Assembly: GCF_018205975.1 (NCBI RefSeq) | Contig: NZ_CP073577.1 | Location: 3,162,001-3,226,000 of the forward strand | DNA length: 64,000 bases | Reading direction: 5' to 3' | From: Erythrobacter sp. JK5 | GTDB lineage: Bacteria; Pseudomonadota; Alphaproteobacteria; Sphingomonadales; Sphingomonadaceae | Shown: one piece after another, positions 8,167-16,080 of the stretch | Layout: each line of letters begins with the position of its first letter | How positions within the stretch are numbered: the stretch's first letter is position 1 | Translations under genes and position numbers: made by a program | Notes under the pieces: generated by a model | The model's input: only the letters and a program-made list of their open reading frames with translations | Database searches by the model: none | Told to the model about the DNA's origin: nothing

Positions 8167-8682
8167 TTAGCGCAGCCAGCGGATCATGGAAGGGTAAGGG
8201 TGTTTGCCCGCAATCCCGTGAGGGTCGGTCATGCCGAAATAGCCCAGCATAGGTGCGCCGATATAACCCTGGTCGGCAAAAGCGGTGCGCAAGGTTTCGC
8301 TCTCACCGCGATAGCCGCCATCGTGAAACAGCTGTTCGAGGCTGACGTCGCAAGCGCACGCGGCGGCATAGGACCACGCGATGGCGGCCATTTCGTCTCC
8401 GCCATCGGGCCCGATCGGTCCGAGCGATGATCGCTCTTCCGGCGCAGCGATCGCGATATGCCCCGCCTCGTGCAGCAGGTCACCGGGCCAGACCGCAATG
8501 GCGGGATCGATCAGCAACCGCCCGCCGACAATCGCAAGCCCATCGAGCAATTGCGCCTGCTCGTCGCCAATCGGTGCGCATTCGATCCCGATCCCGGTCA
8601 GAAAGTCGAGACAGCGCGCGGCGACCGCATCCCCGCCGCCATGCTCGCGCCAGCGGAACCGCGCCGCATCGATGGTGGTCAC
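8167..8682 (-). CDS. Small HExxH-motif protein, possible metallopeptidase-like
   Basis: 171 residues. The segment LLHEAGHIAIA contains HEAGH, the zinc-binding motif of many metallopeptidases, followed by EERSSLGP, where a Glu could be a third ligand. No signal peptide is seen. No family could be named. It begins with GTG at 8682, overlapping the dapB TGA by 4 bp (GTGA), so it is probably translated with dapB. The reading frame continues far upstream, but that part is out-of-frame dapB sequence. Peptidase activity is inference from a single motif. Confidence 0.7.
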   Translation of the reverse strand: MTTIDAARFRWREHGGGDAVAARCLDFLTGIGIECAPIGDEQAQLLDGLAIVGGRLLIDPAIAVWPGDLLHEAGHIAIAAPEERSSLGPIGPDGGDEMAAIAWSYAAACACDVSLEQLFHDGGYRGESETLRTAFADQGYIGAPMLGYFGMTDPHGIAGKHPYPSMIRWLR

Positions 8683-9419
8683 AACCCCAGCACGTCTTCC
8701 ATCCGGTACCGCCCCGGCTCCCGTCCGATCAGCCACGCCGCCCCGCGCACCGCACCGCGGGCGAAGATTGCGCGGTTCTCGGCCGAATGCGACAGCGTCA
8801 ACCGCTCCTCGACCCCGGCGAAGATCACGCTGTGTTCGCCCGCTACCGTGCCGCCGCGCAGCGTGGCAAAGCCGATCGCGCCCTCGCGGCGTGCACCGGT
8901 GTGGCCATGGCGGCCGCTTTCCATGTGGCTCGAAAGCTCGATCCCGCGCGCTTCGGCGGCCGCCTGGCCCAGCAACTTGGCGGTGCCCGACGGCGCATCG
9001 ACCTTCGCGCGATGGTGCATTTCCAGCACTTCGATATCCCAGTCCGGTCCCAGCTTTGCCGCCGCCTCGCGCACCAGATGCGCTAGCAGCGTCACGCCGA
9101 GCGAGGTATTGCCGGTTTGCAGGACCGGGATCGAGCGCGCCGCTTCGGCGAGCTGGACGAAGTGCGTTTCTTCGAGTCCGGTGGTGCCGACGAGGATTGG
9201 CACGCCCGCGACCTTGGCTGCATCGAGATTGGTCTTGAGCGCCTGCGGGACCGAGAAATCGACCAGCACATCGCATTGCGCGGCCAGCGGACCGGGATTG
9301 CCGCCTTCGTCGACGCCGACCTGCAGGACGTGCCCTGCTTCCTCGATCGCCTCGGCGATTGCCTGGCCCATCCGGCCCTTGTGCCCGATCACTCCGAACC
9401 GCTTGTCCGACTGCGACAT
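8679..9419 (-). CDS. dapB: 4-hydroxy-tetrahydrodipicolinate reductase
   Basis: DapB reduces 4-hydroxy-tetrahydrodipicolinate with NAD(P)H in the diaminopimelate/lysine pathway. The 246-residue protein opens with the Rossmann motif FGVIGHKGRMGQAI. The substrate-binding and catalytic region is EVLEMHHRAKVDAPSGTA (His-His general acid, Lys, and the SGTA that grips substrate), and the central loop is VGTTGLE. ATG 9419 lies 7 bp after GGAGG; an ATG at 9425 is too close to it. The gene is divergent from the sirtuin gene across 35 bp. Confidence 0.96.
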   Translation of the reverse strand: MSQSDKRFGVIGHKGRMGQAIAEAIEEAGHVLQVGVDEGGNPGPLAAQCDVLVDFSVPQALKTNLDAAKVAGVPILVGTTGLEETHFVQLAEAARSIPVLQTGNTSLGVTLLAHLVREAAAKLGPDWDIEVLEMHHRAKVDAPSGTAKLLGQAAAEARGIELSSHMESGRHGHTGARREGAIGFATLRGGTVAGEHSVIFAGVEERLTLSHSAENRAIFARGAVRGAAWLIGREPGRYRMEDVLGL

Positions 9420-9454
9420 TGCCATGCCTCCACCATCCGTGTTTCAACACGTTC

Positions 9455-10156
9455 ATGACAGGAATCAACCGCATCGTCATCCTTACCGGCGCCGGAATTT
9501 CGGCCGAGAGCGGGATCGATACCTTCCGCAGCGCGGGCGGGCTGTGGGAACAGCACCGCGTCGAGGATGTCGCGACGCCCGAAGGCTTCGCCCGCGATCC
9601 GGACCTGGTGCTGGGCTTCTACGATATACGGCGAGAGGCGCTGGCCAAGGTCGAGCCCAATCCGGCGCATCGCGCGCTGGCGCGGCTGGAGGCGGAGTTT
9701 GCGGGCGAATTGCTGCTGGTCACGCAGAACGTCGACGATCTGCACGAACGCGGCGGATCGAGCCGGGTGCTGCACATGCACGGTGAGCTCAAGAGCGCGC
9801 TGTGCCTCGCCTGCGACATGCGATCCGCATGGGATGCGCCCATGGCGCACCACCCGCCATGCCCGGTGTGCCGGTCGCCCAGCCTGCGCCCCGACGTCGT
9901 GTGGTTCGGCGAGATGCCGTACCAGATGGAGCGGATCTACACTGCGCTGACCGCGACCGACCTGTTCGTCAGCATCGGAACCAGCGGCGCGGTCTATCCG
10001 GCGGCGGGGTTCGTGCAGGAAGCGCGCATGGCGGGCGCACACACGCTCGAACTCAATCTCGAGCCGAGCGAAGGCAGCCACTTCTTCACCGAATCGCGCC
10101 ACGGCCCGGCGGGGCGATTGGTGCCCGAGTGGGTGGATGAGCTTTTGGGCGGCTAG
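9455..10156 (+). CDS. NAD-dependent protein deacylase, sirtuin class III (CobB-like)
   Basis: Removes acyl groups from lysine using NAD+. The 233-residue protein has the NAD site GAGISAESGIDTFR (12-25), TQNVDDLHERGG (90-101) and the catalytic His in LHMHGEL (His109). Structural zinc ligands are C117, C120, C136 and C139. The Y-x-x-R motif (Tyr56, Arg59 in FYDIRR) marks class III sirtuins, which prefer succinyl or malonyl lysine. ATG 9455 begins directly before the Rossmann strand; the ORF extends upstream but without family similarity. Confidence 0.93.
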   Translation: MTGINRIVILTGAGISAESGIDTFRSAGGLWEQHRVEDVATPEGFARDPDLVLGFYDIRREALAKVEPNPAHRALARLEAEFAGELLLVTQNVDDLHERGGSSRVLHMHGELKSALCLACDMRSAWDAPMAHHPPCPVCRSPSLRPDVVWFGEMPYQMERIYTALTATDLFVSIGTSGAVYPAAGFVQEARMAGAHTLELNLEPSEGSHFFTESRHGPAGRLVPEWVDELLGG

Positions 10157-10186
10157 CGACCCCGGCGCGTGTGCTATCGTTGCGGG

Positions 10187-10834
10187 GTGACTACGGCGAT
10201 GGAGCAGCTGCGCGAACGCATGGTGGATCGCCAGATCCGCGCCCGCGGGATCGACGATCCGCGCATCCTCGCGGCGTTTCGCGAAGTCCCGCGCGAGACC
10301 TTCGTGCCGGAGGAGCTGCGCGAACCGGCCTATCATGATGGCGCGCTGCCGATCGGCGCGGGGCAGACGATCTCGCAGCCCTATGTGGTCGCCGCGATGA
10401 TCGCGGCAGCGGCGATCAGGCCGGGCGACAGCGTGCTCGAAGTCGGTGCCGGATCGGGCTACGCTGCGGCGGTGATCGCGCGACTGGCCCGCAGGGTCCA
10501 CGCGATCGAGCGGCACGAAACGCTTGCCAGAGCGGCCGCAGAACGGATCGCGGCGCTGGGCTGTTCCAATTGCACAGTCATGGCGGGCGACGGGATGAAA
10601 GGTCTGCCCGAACACGCGCCGTTCGATGCAATTCTCGTGCCCGCTTCGAGCGACCACGTACCCGAAGCGCTCAAGCGGCAGCTAGCGCTCGGTGGCCGGC
10701 TGGTCATCCCGCTCGGCAACGATACGATGCAGGAACTCACCTGCATCACCCGCACGGGCGAGGACAGCTGGGAACGTCGCACATCCGGCCCGGTGCGATT
10801 CGTCCCGCTCTTGCCCGGGATCGTGAGCGGCTAG
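10187..10834 (+). CDS. pcm: Protein-L-isoaspartate O-methyltransferase
   Basis: Pcm methylates L-isoaspartyl residues in damaged proteins with S-adenosylmethionine. The sequence shows RMVDRQIRARGI, PRETFVPEELREPAYHD, the family-specific TISQPYVVAAM, and SAM motif I VLEVGAGSGYAAA; LLPGIVSG ends the protein. About 215 residues, the usual size. GTG 10187 is used; ATG 10199, ten bases after a GGGGTG, is a good alternative. The stop overlaps the convergent MoeB-like gene on CTAG. Confidence 0.92.
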   Translation: MTTAMEQLRERMVDRQIRARGIDDPRILAAFREVPRETFVPEELREPAYHDGALPIGAGQTISQPYVVAAMIAAAAIRPGDSVLEVGAGSGYAAAVIARLARRVHAIERHETLARAAAERIAALGCSNCTVMAGDGMKGLPEHAPFDAILVPASSDHVPEALKRQLALGGRLVIPLGNDTMQELTCITRTGEDSWERRTSGPVRFVPLLPGIVSG

Positions 10835-11598
10835 GAGCCGCACGCCTTGCAGCCCGGATCCTTGGCGATGCGGAGCGTGCGCAAGCCGGGTTTCAGTCCG
10901 TCGAGCAGGTGCAATTCGCCCCATTGCGGTTTGCCGAACGTGCTGACCCCGGCCAGCAGCACCCGCACCGCCTGCATCGCCGCGAAGCTGCCGGTCCAGC
11001 CCGCCATCGCGCCCAGCATGCCGTCCTCTGCGCAGGTGTCGCAATCTTCGGCATCGAACGCGTCGCCGACGAAGCAGCGGTAGCAGGGCTCACCCACCAG
11101 ATGCCCCGCAAATGCGCCGACCTGACCCTGGAACCGGCCCACGGCGGCCGACAGCAGCGGAGTGCGTTCGGCGACGCAGGCGTCCGATACGGCGAGGCGC
11201 GTGGCGAAATTGTCGGTCCCGTCGAGCACCAGGTCGGCCCCGGCGATCAGCTCCCCGATATTGTCCGGGCTCACGCGTTTGTCGCTGATCGCAACCTCGA
11301 GCGCGTCGTCGAAATTGGCGAGCCACCGCCGCGCGCTGGTGGCCTTGCCGTGGCCGATATCGCGCGCCGTGAAGATCGTCTGGCGCTGGAGGTTGCTGGC
11401 ATCGACCGCATCGTCGTCGACCAGCGTAAAACGTCCGATCCCGGCCCCCGCCAGGTATTGCAACGCGGGGCTTCCGATTCCGCCGAGGCCGATCACCGCG
11501 ACATGCTTGCCCGCCAGCGCAACCTGGCCTGCGCCGCCGATCTCGGGCAACACGATATGGCGCGCGAAGCGATCGAGCCGGGCCGGGGAAAGGCTCAT
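10831..11598 (-). CDS. HesA/MoeB/ThiF family adenylyltransferase
   Basis: An E1-like enzyme that adenylates the C-terminal Gly of a ubiquitin-fold sulfur carrier (MoaD or ThiS). It has 255 residues with RHIVLPEIGGAGQ, nucleotide-binding VIGLGGIGSPA (34-44), DDDAVDASNLQRQ and the catalytic Asp in VLDGTDNF (about 124-131). Zinc ligands are C172-x2-C175 and C250-x2-C253. The cysteine-rich insert DCDTCAEDG is typical of MoeB/ThiF. No rhodanese domain is fused. ATG 11598 overlaps the DUF983 stop by ATGA. Which carrier it serves is not shown here. Confidence 0.88.
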   Translation of the reverse strand: MSLSPARLDRFARHIVLPEIGGAGQVALAGKHVAVIGLGGIGSPALQYLAGAGIGRFTLVDDDAVDASNLQRQTIFTARDIGHGKATSARRWLANFDDALEVAISDKRVSPDNIGELIAGADLVLDGTDNFATRLAVSDACVAERTPLLSAAVGRFQGQVGAFAGHLVGEPCYRCFVGDAFDAEDCDTCAEDGMLGAMAGWTGSFAAMQAVRVLLAGVSTFGKPQWGELHLLDGLKPGLRTLRIAKDPGCKACGS

Positions 11599-12020
11599 GA
11601 TTCCTGCGTCGGCGCGGCGCGCCGTTCCTGTACGAAGGCTCCGATCCCGTGCCACCACAGAAACGCGATGACGCCGCCCTTGGTCGGTTGCAGCATCGCC
11701 ATCAGCAGCACTACCGCGACCGGCAGGATGATCGCCAGCGTCAGCCACGCGGACAGCCCGAATGCGCCGATCATCGCGATCACCACCGGCGCGAGCAGGT
11801 GCCCGACCACGAAAATGCCGATGTAGGCGGGAAAATCGTCGGCCTGCTGCACCGACCAGTCGTGATCGCAATGCGCGCAGCGTTCGACCGGCTTCAGCCA
11901 CTTCCGGAACAACGGCGCCGCGCCGCAGCGCGGGCAGCGCGCGCGCAGGCCGCGAAGCAGCGCTGCACGCAGCGAGCCCGGCAAGTCGGCGGCGGCGGGA
12001 AAGAGCTGTTCAGAACCCAT
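11595..12020 (-). CDS. DUF983 membrane protein with zinc knuckles
   Basis: 141 residues. Two zinc-knuckle pairs lie in the N-terminal half (CPRC and CAHC, separated by about 17 residues), followed by two long hydrophobic segments, IGIFVVGHLLAPVVIAMIGAF and LTLAIILPVAVVLLMAML. This is the pattern of the DUF983 family, common in alphaproteobacteria and of unknown function. ATG 12020 fits the family; the ORF opens further upstream in the dnaA-DUF983 hairpin. It is coupled to the MoeB-like gene by an ATGA overlap. Confidence 0.85.
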   Translation of the reverse strand: MGSEQLFPAAADLPGSLRAALLRGLRARCPRCGAAPLFRKWLKPVERCAHCDHDWSVQQADDFPAYIGIFVVGHLLAPVVIAMIGAFGLSAWLTLAIILPVAVVLLMAMLQPTKGGVIAFLWWHGIGAFVQERRAAPTQES

Positions 12021-12050
12021 GGAAAGGGTGTTTACAGCCTGTGCACCCGC

Positions 12051-12082
12051 TGTCGACAAGCCTGTGGGCAGGCTTGTCGACA
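12051..12082. terminator. Perfect 14-bp inverted repeat between dnaA and DUF983
   Basis: Arms 12051-12064 and 12069-12082 are perfect reverse complements around a TGGG loop; each contains GTCGACAAGCCTG. It lies 62 bp after the dnaA stop. A hairpin of this strength could end dnaA transcription, but no U-run follows on either strand. It could equally be a protein-binding site. Confidence 0.5.
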
Positions 12083-12143
12083 AACGGTGCAGTCACTGTG
12101 ATGTCCCTGGGGACGCGATCCGAAGGTGCTGCGGGTTATCCCA

Positions 12144-13604
12144 TCAACTTTCGAGCTGTCTCAACAGGCTGCGCACATCGCCATCCATGTCGGCATCGCG
12201 CTGGCGCAGATCCTCTATCAGCCGCACCGCGTGGATCACGGTCGAATGATCGCGCCCCCCGAACTTGCGCCCGATTTCCGGATAGCTGCGCGGCGTGAGC
12301 ACCTTGCTGAGATACATCGCGACCTGCCGCGGGCGAACCACGGCGCGGGCCCGGCGCTTCGACGACATCTCGCTGCGGTCGATGCGGTAGAACTGGCAGA
12401 CGGTGCGCTGGATCTCGTCGATCGTGATGCGGCGGCGGTTGGCCGAGAGGATGTCGGTCAGCTGCTCTTCGGCGAGCTGCAGCGACACTTCCTGCCCGGT
12501 CAGCTGGGCGTAGGCGATCAGCTTGTTGAGCCCGCCGACCAGCTCGCGCACGTTGCGCGTGATCGTGCGCGCGAGGAAATCGATCACGTCGTCGGGCACG
12601 GAGAGCGGGGCAAAGCGCTGGAGCTTCGATTCGAGGATCTTCTTGCGCAGTTCGATATCGGCGGCCTGGATATCGGCGACGAGACCCATCGAGAGGCGGC
12701 TGAGCAGGCGCGGTTCGACCCCGTCGAGCGCCTGCGGCGCGCGGTCGGCGGCGAACACGAGCCGCTTGCCTTCGGCCAGCAGCGCATCGATCGTGTAGAG
12801 CAGCTCTTCCTGAGCCGACGCCTTGCCGATGATGAACTGGATATCGTCGACCAGCAGCAGGTCGAAGCTGCGCAGGCGCGCCTTGAATTCGATCATCTGG
12901 TTGGCTTTGAGCGCCTGGACGAATTCGACCATGAATCGTTCGGCGGAACAGTAGAAGATTCGCGCGCGGGGATGCGCCTGCAGGAAGGCATGGCCGATTG
13001 CGTGGAGCAGGTGCGTCTTGCCCTGGCCGGTCGCGGCCTTGAGGTAGAGCGGCGAGAATTGCGGCTGCTCGGTCGCGGCCATGCGCTGCGCCGCGTTGCA
13101 GGCGAGCACGTTGGCCTCGCCAGTGATGAAGGCAGCGAAGGTCAGCGACGGATCGAGACCGACCGAGCTGGTAAAGCCGGCATCGCCGATCGTGCCGGCA
13201 GCGACCGCGATGGCGCTGGCACCGTCGTTGGCCGGGCGGCGACCGTCGTCAAGCCGGAGTTCGGGCAATTGGCGACGTCCCGGGTGCACCTGGATGCGAA
13301 CCTTGCGCACCTCGCTGCGGGCGATCTTCCATGCGAGCTGAAGGCGATCGTGAAAGCGGTCCTTGACCCAGTTGGCCGAAAACTCGGTCGGCAGGAACAG
13401 GTCGAGCGTTCCGGTGTCTTCATCGATGCTGCCGACCTGGATCGGCTTGATCCACTGGCTGTGCAGCTGGTGCCCCAGATCCTTGCGGAGACCCTGACTG
13501 ATATCGGCCCAGTCGGCGGCGAGGTTTACGGCTTCGGCATCTTCCATCAAGTCGTCGTCCGAGTGGCGGCGCGTGGACCGCGCCTTGTCGATTTTGTGCA
13601 CCAT
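12144..13604 (-). CDS. dnaA: Chromosomal replication initiator protein DnaA
   Basis: DnaA binds DnaA boxes at oriC and opens the origin with ATP. The 486-residue protein shows domain I (about 30-100, W-x-D-I-x-x-x-L pattern), a poorly conserved linker, the AAA+ domain with Walker A ATGQGKTHLL (190-200) and Walker B LLLVDDIQFI (249-258), sensor region LSRL, and domain IV with the DnaA-box reading helix GGRDHSTVIHA. The first Walker A position is Ala rather than Gly, a small departure from consensus. ATG 13604 is the first start in frame with domain I. No other replication genes lie nearby. Confidence 0.96.
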   Translation of the reverse strand: MVHKIDKARSTRRHSDDDLMEDAEAVNLAADWADISQGLRKDLGHQLHSQWIKPIQVGSIDEDTGTLDLFLPTEFSANWVKDRFHDRLQLAWKIARSEVRKVRIQVHPGRRQLPELRLDDGRRPANDGASAIAVAAGTIGDAGFTSSVGLDPSLTFAAFITGEANVLACNAAQRMAATEQPQFSPLYLKAATGQGKTHLLHAIGHAFLQAHPRARIFYCSAERFMVEFVQALKANQMIEFKARLRSFDLLLVDDIQFIIGKASAQEELLYTIDALLAEGKRLVFAADRAPQALDGVEPRLLSRLSMGLVADIQAADIELRKKILESKLQRFAPLSVPDDVIDFLARTITRNVRELVGGLNKLIAYAQLTGQEVSLQLAEEQLTDILSANRRRITIDEIQRTVCQFYRIDRSEMSSKRRARAVVRPRQVAMYLSKVLTPRSYPEIGRKFGGRDHSTVIHAVRLIEDLRQRDADMDGDVRSLLRQLES

Positions 13605-13956
13605 TGAATCCCCAATTCCCTCTTGTCCCCGGAGCCGCGATCCGGAGGGCATATTTACCATTCGACAGACAAATCTTCCCCGTCCCGCGAAACCGCTGTT
13701 TCGCAGGCGCCCCCTGTCGACCAGACTGTAAGAACCCGGGCTGTCCCGCCCCGAGTGAGACGCAAATAAACGATGCATCGGGGCCAAGCGCAAGCACGGA
13801 ATTTTAAAAAAAGTGAAATATTCCTGTTGACTCGGCTGCAACCCGCAGGCGTGCGTTCAAGCGACTGATTCAGCGTTAAATTTGCATAAATGGCCACGCG
13901 AATCGCGGGGAATCCTAGCGTTTGCGGATTTCGCCGGAGTTACATTTGCCACCAAC
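13605..13956. other. dnaA upstream region, no gene seen
   Basis: About 350 bp without a convincing gene, AT-richer than its surroundings, with tracts such as TTTTAAAAAAAG at about 13803 and AAATATTCCTGTTGACT just after. It should hold the dnaA promoter on the minus strand. I looked for DnaA boxes (TTATNCACA) on both strands and saw none, so I do not call an origin. Confidence 0.5.
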
Positions 13957-13984
13957 GAAAAGAGCCGCACCTTCGCGGCGCGGC
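13957..13984 (-). terminator. Intrinsic terminator of rpsT
   Basis: Read on the minus strand, GCCGCGCC pairs with GGTGCGGC (one G-U) around a GCGAA loop and is followed by TCTTTTCG. It lies 57 bp after the rpsT stop. Confidence 0.75.
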
Positions 13985-14040
13985 CCCTGATCCCGTCGTT
14001 CGTCGGAAATGCGAGCGAACGGGAAGCGAATCGGTGCGAA

Positions 14041-14301
14041 TCAGAGCGCGGCGACGCGCTTCGACAGGCGCGACATTTTCCGCGCGACCGTGTTCTTATG
14101 CATCACCCCGCGCGCAACCCCGCGCGCCATTTCCGGCTGGGCTGCCTTGAGCGCGGCGATCGCAGCGTCCTTGTCGCCAGCTTCGCATGCGGCTTCGACC
14201 TTCTTGACGAAACCGCGAATGCGGCTGACGCGCGCGCCATTGATTTCGGCACGACGGTTGTTGCGACGGATGCGCTTGCGGGCTTGCAGCGTGTTGGCCA
14301 T
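14041..14301 (-). CDS. rpsT: 30S ribosomal protein S20
   Basis: S20 binds 16S rRNA and helps assemble the 30S body. The 86-residue protein has the typical [14 protein letters not shown] opening, a helical basic core ([14 protein letters not shown]) and the C-terminal [19 protein letters not shown]. It is monocistronic here, between mutM and dnaA on the same strand, with its own downstream terminator. Confidence 0.98.
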   Translation of the reverse strand: MANTLQARKRIRRNNRRAEINGARVSRIRGFVKKVEAACEAGDKDAAIAALKAAQPEMARGVARGVMHKNTVARKMSRLSKRVAAL

Positions 14302-14449
14302 GTGTGTCTCTGTCTCGCGTTCTGTGTGGCCGCGCGTGGGCGGGCCGGAATATGTCTAGGCTTGCTCGAAAACGACAGCCGGCGTCATTCGCCGAGCCAT
14401 CGGAAAGCGGGGCACATAGTTGGCTGGAGCCGAAAGGTCAACGATTCCC

Positions 14450-15265
14450 TCACTTCTGGCACTTCGCGCAATACCAGGTGCTGCGCCCACCCTGCGCGAT
14501 CCGGCGGATCAAACCGCCATCCGCGCGGCGACACGGTTCGCCGGTGCGATCGTAGACGTCGAAGCGGGTGGCGAAATAGCCGAGCTCGCCGGTCGGCGCG
14601 GCATAGTCGCGCAGGGTCGAGCCGCCATCGCGGATCGAGGTTTCGAGCACGTCGCGGATCGCCGGGATCAGCCGTTCGAGCTGCGGCCCGGTCACCTTTC
14701 CCGCAGCCTTGGTCGGGCGGATGCCTGCGCGCCACAGCGCTTCGCAAACATAGATGTTGCCGAGCCCGGCAATGATCCGCTGATCGAGCAGGCACAGCTT
14801 GATCGACTGGGTCTTGCCCCTGAGAGCCGCCTTGAGATGCCCCGCTGTCAGCCCGTCTCCCAACGGCTCCGGCCCGAGCGCGGCAAATTGCGGCCAGGCA
14901 TCCAGCGTGTCGGTCGCGACGAGGTCGACCGATCCGAACCGGCGCGGATCGCAGAGCGCAAATCGGTGGCCCGCAGTCTCCATCACCAGATGATCGTGGA
15001 TATGCGCAACTTCCGGATCGATCCGCCAGCGCCCGCTCATTCCGAGGTGGAAGACCATCGAGCAGCCGCGGTCGAGATGGATCAATCCATATTTGGCCCG
15101 GCGGGAAAGCCCCGTAACCTGAGCGCCCGTCATCACCTGGACCAGTTCGGGCGGGAACGGGCGTCGCAGATCCGGGCGGTTCAGAACCACGCGGGTGATG
15201 CGCTCGCCATCGAGGAACCGCGCAAGGCCGCGGACCGTTGTTTCTACTTCCGGTAATTCTGGCAT
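14450..15265 (-). CDS. mutM: Formamidopyrimidine-DNA glycosylase
   Basis: MutM (Fpg) removes 8-oxoguanine and ring-opened purines in base excision repair. The 271-residue protein begins PELPEVETTVRGL, with Pro as the Schiff-base N-terminus, Glu2 and the lysine in RRAKYGL; the helix-two-turn-helix is GLGNIYVCEALWRAGI. The C-terminal zinc finger reads GEPCRRADGG ... STWYCAKCQK. The usual first pair CxxC is C-R-R-A, so one of four zinc ligands is replaced by alanine (codon GCG). ATG 15265 is unambiguous because Pro must follow Met. Divergent from ubiE. Confidence 0.96.
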   Translation of the reverse strand: MPELPEVETTVRGLARFLDGERITRVVLNRPDLRRPFPPELVQVMTGAQVTGLSRRAKYGLIHLDRGCSMVFHLGMSGRWRIDPEVAHIHDHLVMETAGHRFALCDPRRFGSVDLVATDTLDAWPQFAALGPEPLGDGLTAGHLKAALRGKTQSIKLCLLDQRIIAGLGNIYVCEALWRAGIRPTKAAGKVTGPQLERLIPAIRDVLETSIRDGGSTLRDYAAPTGELGYFATRFDVYDRTGEPCRRADGGLIRRIAQGGRSTWYCAKCQK

Positions 15266-15320
15266 TTGCCGCGCTCTAACACTCTAGGCGCACGGTGCAA
15301 TTGTCTCTAGGGCACCCGCC

Positions 15321-16076
15321 ATGACAGAAACTGCAGACGACACCGTTTCCTTCGGCTACGAAAATGTCAGCCCCGAGGAAAAGACCCGCCGTGTCGGCGA
15401 GGTCTTCACCAGCGTCGCGCGCAAATACGACATCATGAACGATGCAATGTCGCTCGGCATGCATCGCGGGTGGAAGGATCGCTTCGTCAAGCGCGTGAAG
15501 CCGCAGCCGGGCGAGCAGATCCTCGACATGGCGGGCGGCACCGGCGACATCGCCTTTCGCATGGCCGATCGCGGCGCGAACGTCACCGTTGCCGACATCA
15601 ATCAGGACATGCTCGATGTCGGCGCCGAACGCGCGATGGAGCGCCGCGAGACCGACGAGACCGGCAGTCTCGTCTTCACCCGGCAGAATGCCGAGGCCGT
15701 CACCTTCGCATCGAACACCTTCGATGCCTACACGATCGTGTTCGGCATCCGCAATGTCACCTTCAAGGACAAGGCGCTGGCCGAAGCCTACCGTGTGCTG
15801 CGTCCCGGTGGCCGGTTCTACTGCATGGAATTTTCGACCACCGAATGGTCGGGCTTCCGCGAGATCTACGATGTCTATTCCGAGAAACTGCTGCCGCGCA
15901 TGGGTCAGGCGATCGCCGGCGATGCGGACTCCTATCGCTATCTGGTCGAATCGATCCGCAAGTTTCCGACCATGCCCGAATTCGAACGCATGATCCGCGA
16001 AGCAGGGTTTGTGAATACCAAATACGAATCGATCCTGGGCGGCGCTGTCGCCATTCACTCGGGGTGGAAAGTCTAG
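15321..16076 (+). CDS. ubiE: Demethylmenaquinone/ubiquinone C-methyltransferase UbiE
   Basis: UbiE C-methylates 2-polyprenyl-6-methoxy-benzoquinol in ubiquinone synthesis, and demethylmenaquinol where that is made. The 251-residue protein has VASVARKYDIMNDAMSLGMHR-like family text (FTSVARKYDIMNDAMSLGMH), SAM motif I ILDMAGGTGDIA, and the signature IVFGIRNVTFKDKAL and YRYLVESIRKFP. ATG 15321 has AGGG eleven bases upstream. ubiB follows after 4 bp, the standard alphaproteobacterial ubiE-ubiB pair. Confidence 0.97.
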   Translation: MTETADDTVSFGYENVSPEEKTRRVGEVFTSVARKYDIMNDAMSLGMHRGWKDRFVKRVKPQPGEQILDMAGGTGDIAFRMADRGANVTVADINQDMLDVGAERAMERRETDETGSLVFTRQNAEAVTFASNTFDAYTIVFGIRNVTFKDKALAEAYRVLRPGGRFYCMEFSTTEWSGFREIYDVYSEKLLPRMGQAIAGDADSYRYLVESIRKFPTMPEFERMIREAGFVNTKYESILGGAVAIHSGWKV

Positions 16077-16080
16077 ACGC

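Noticed and set aside
13605..13956. Origin of replication near dnaA
   Set aside because: No DnaA box was seen on either strand, and dnaA is often distant from oriC in alphaproteobacteria.
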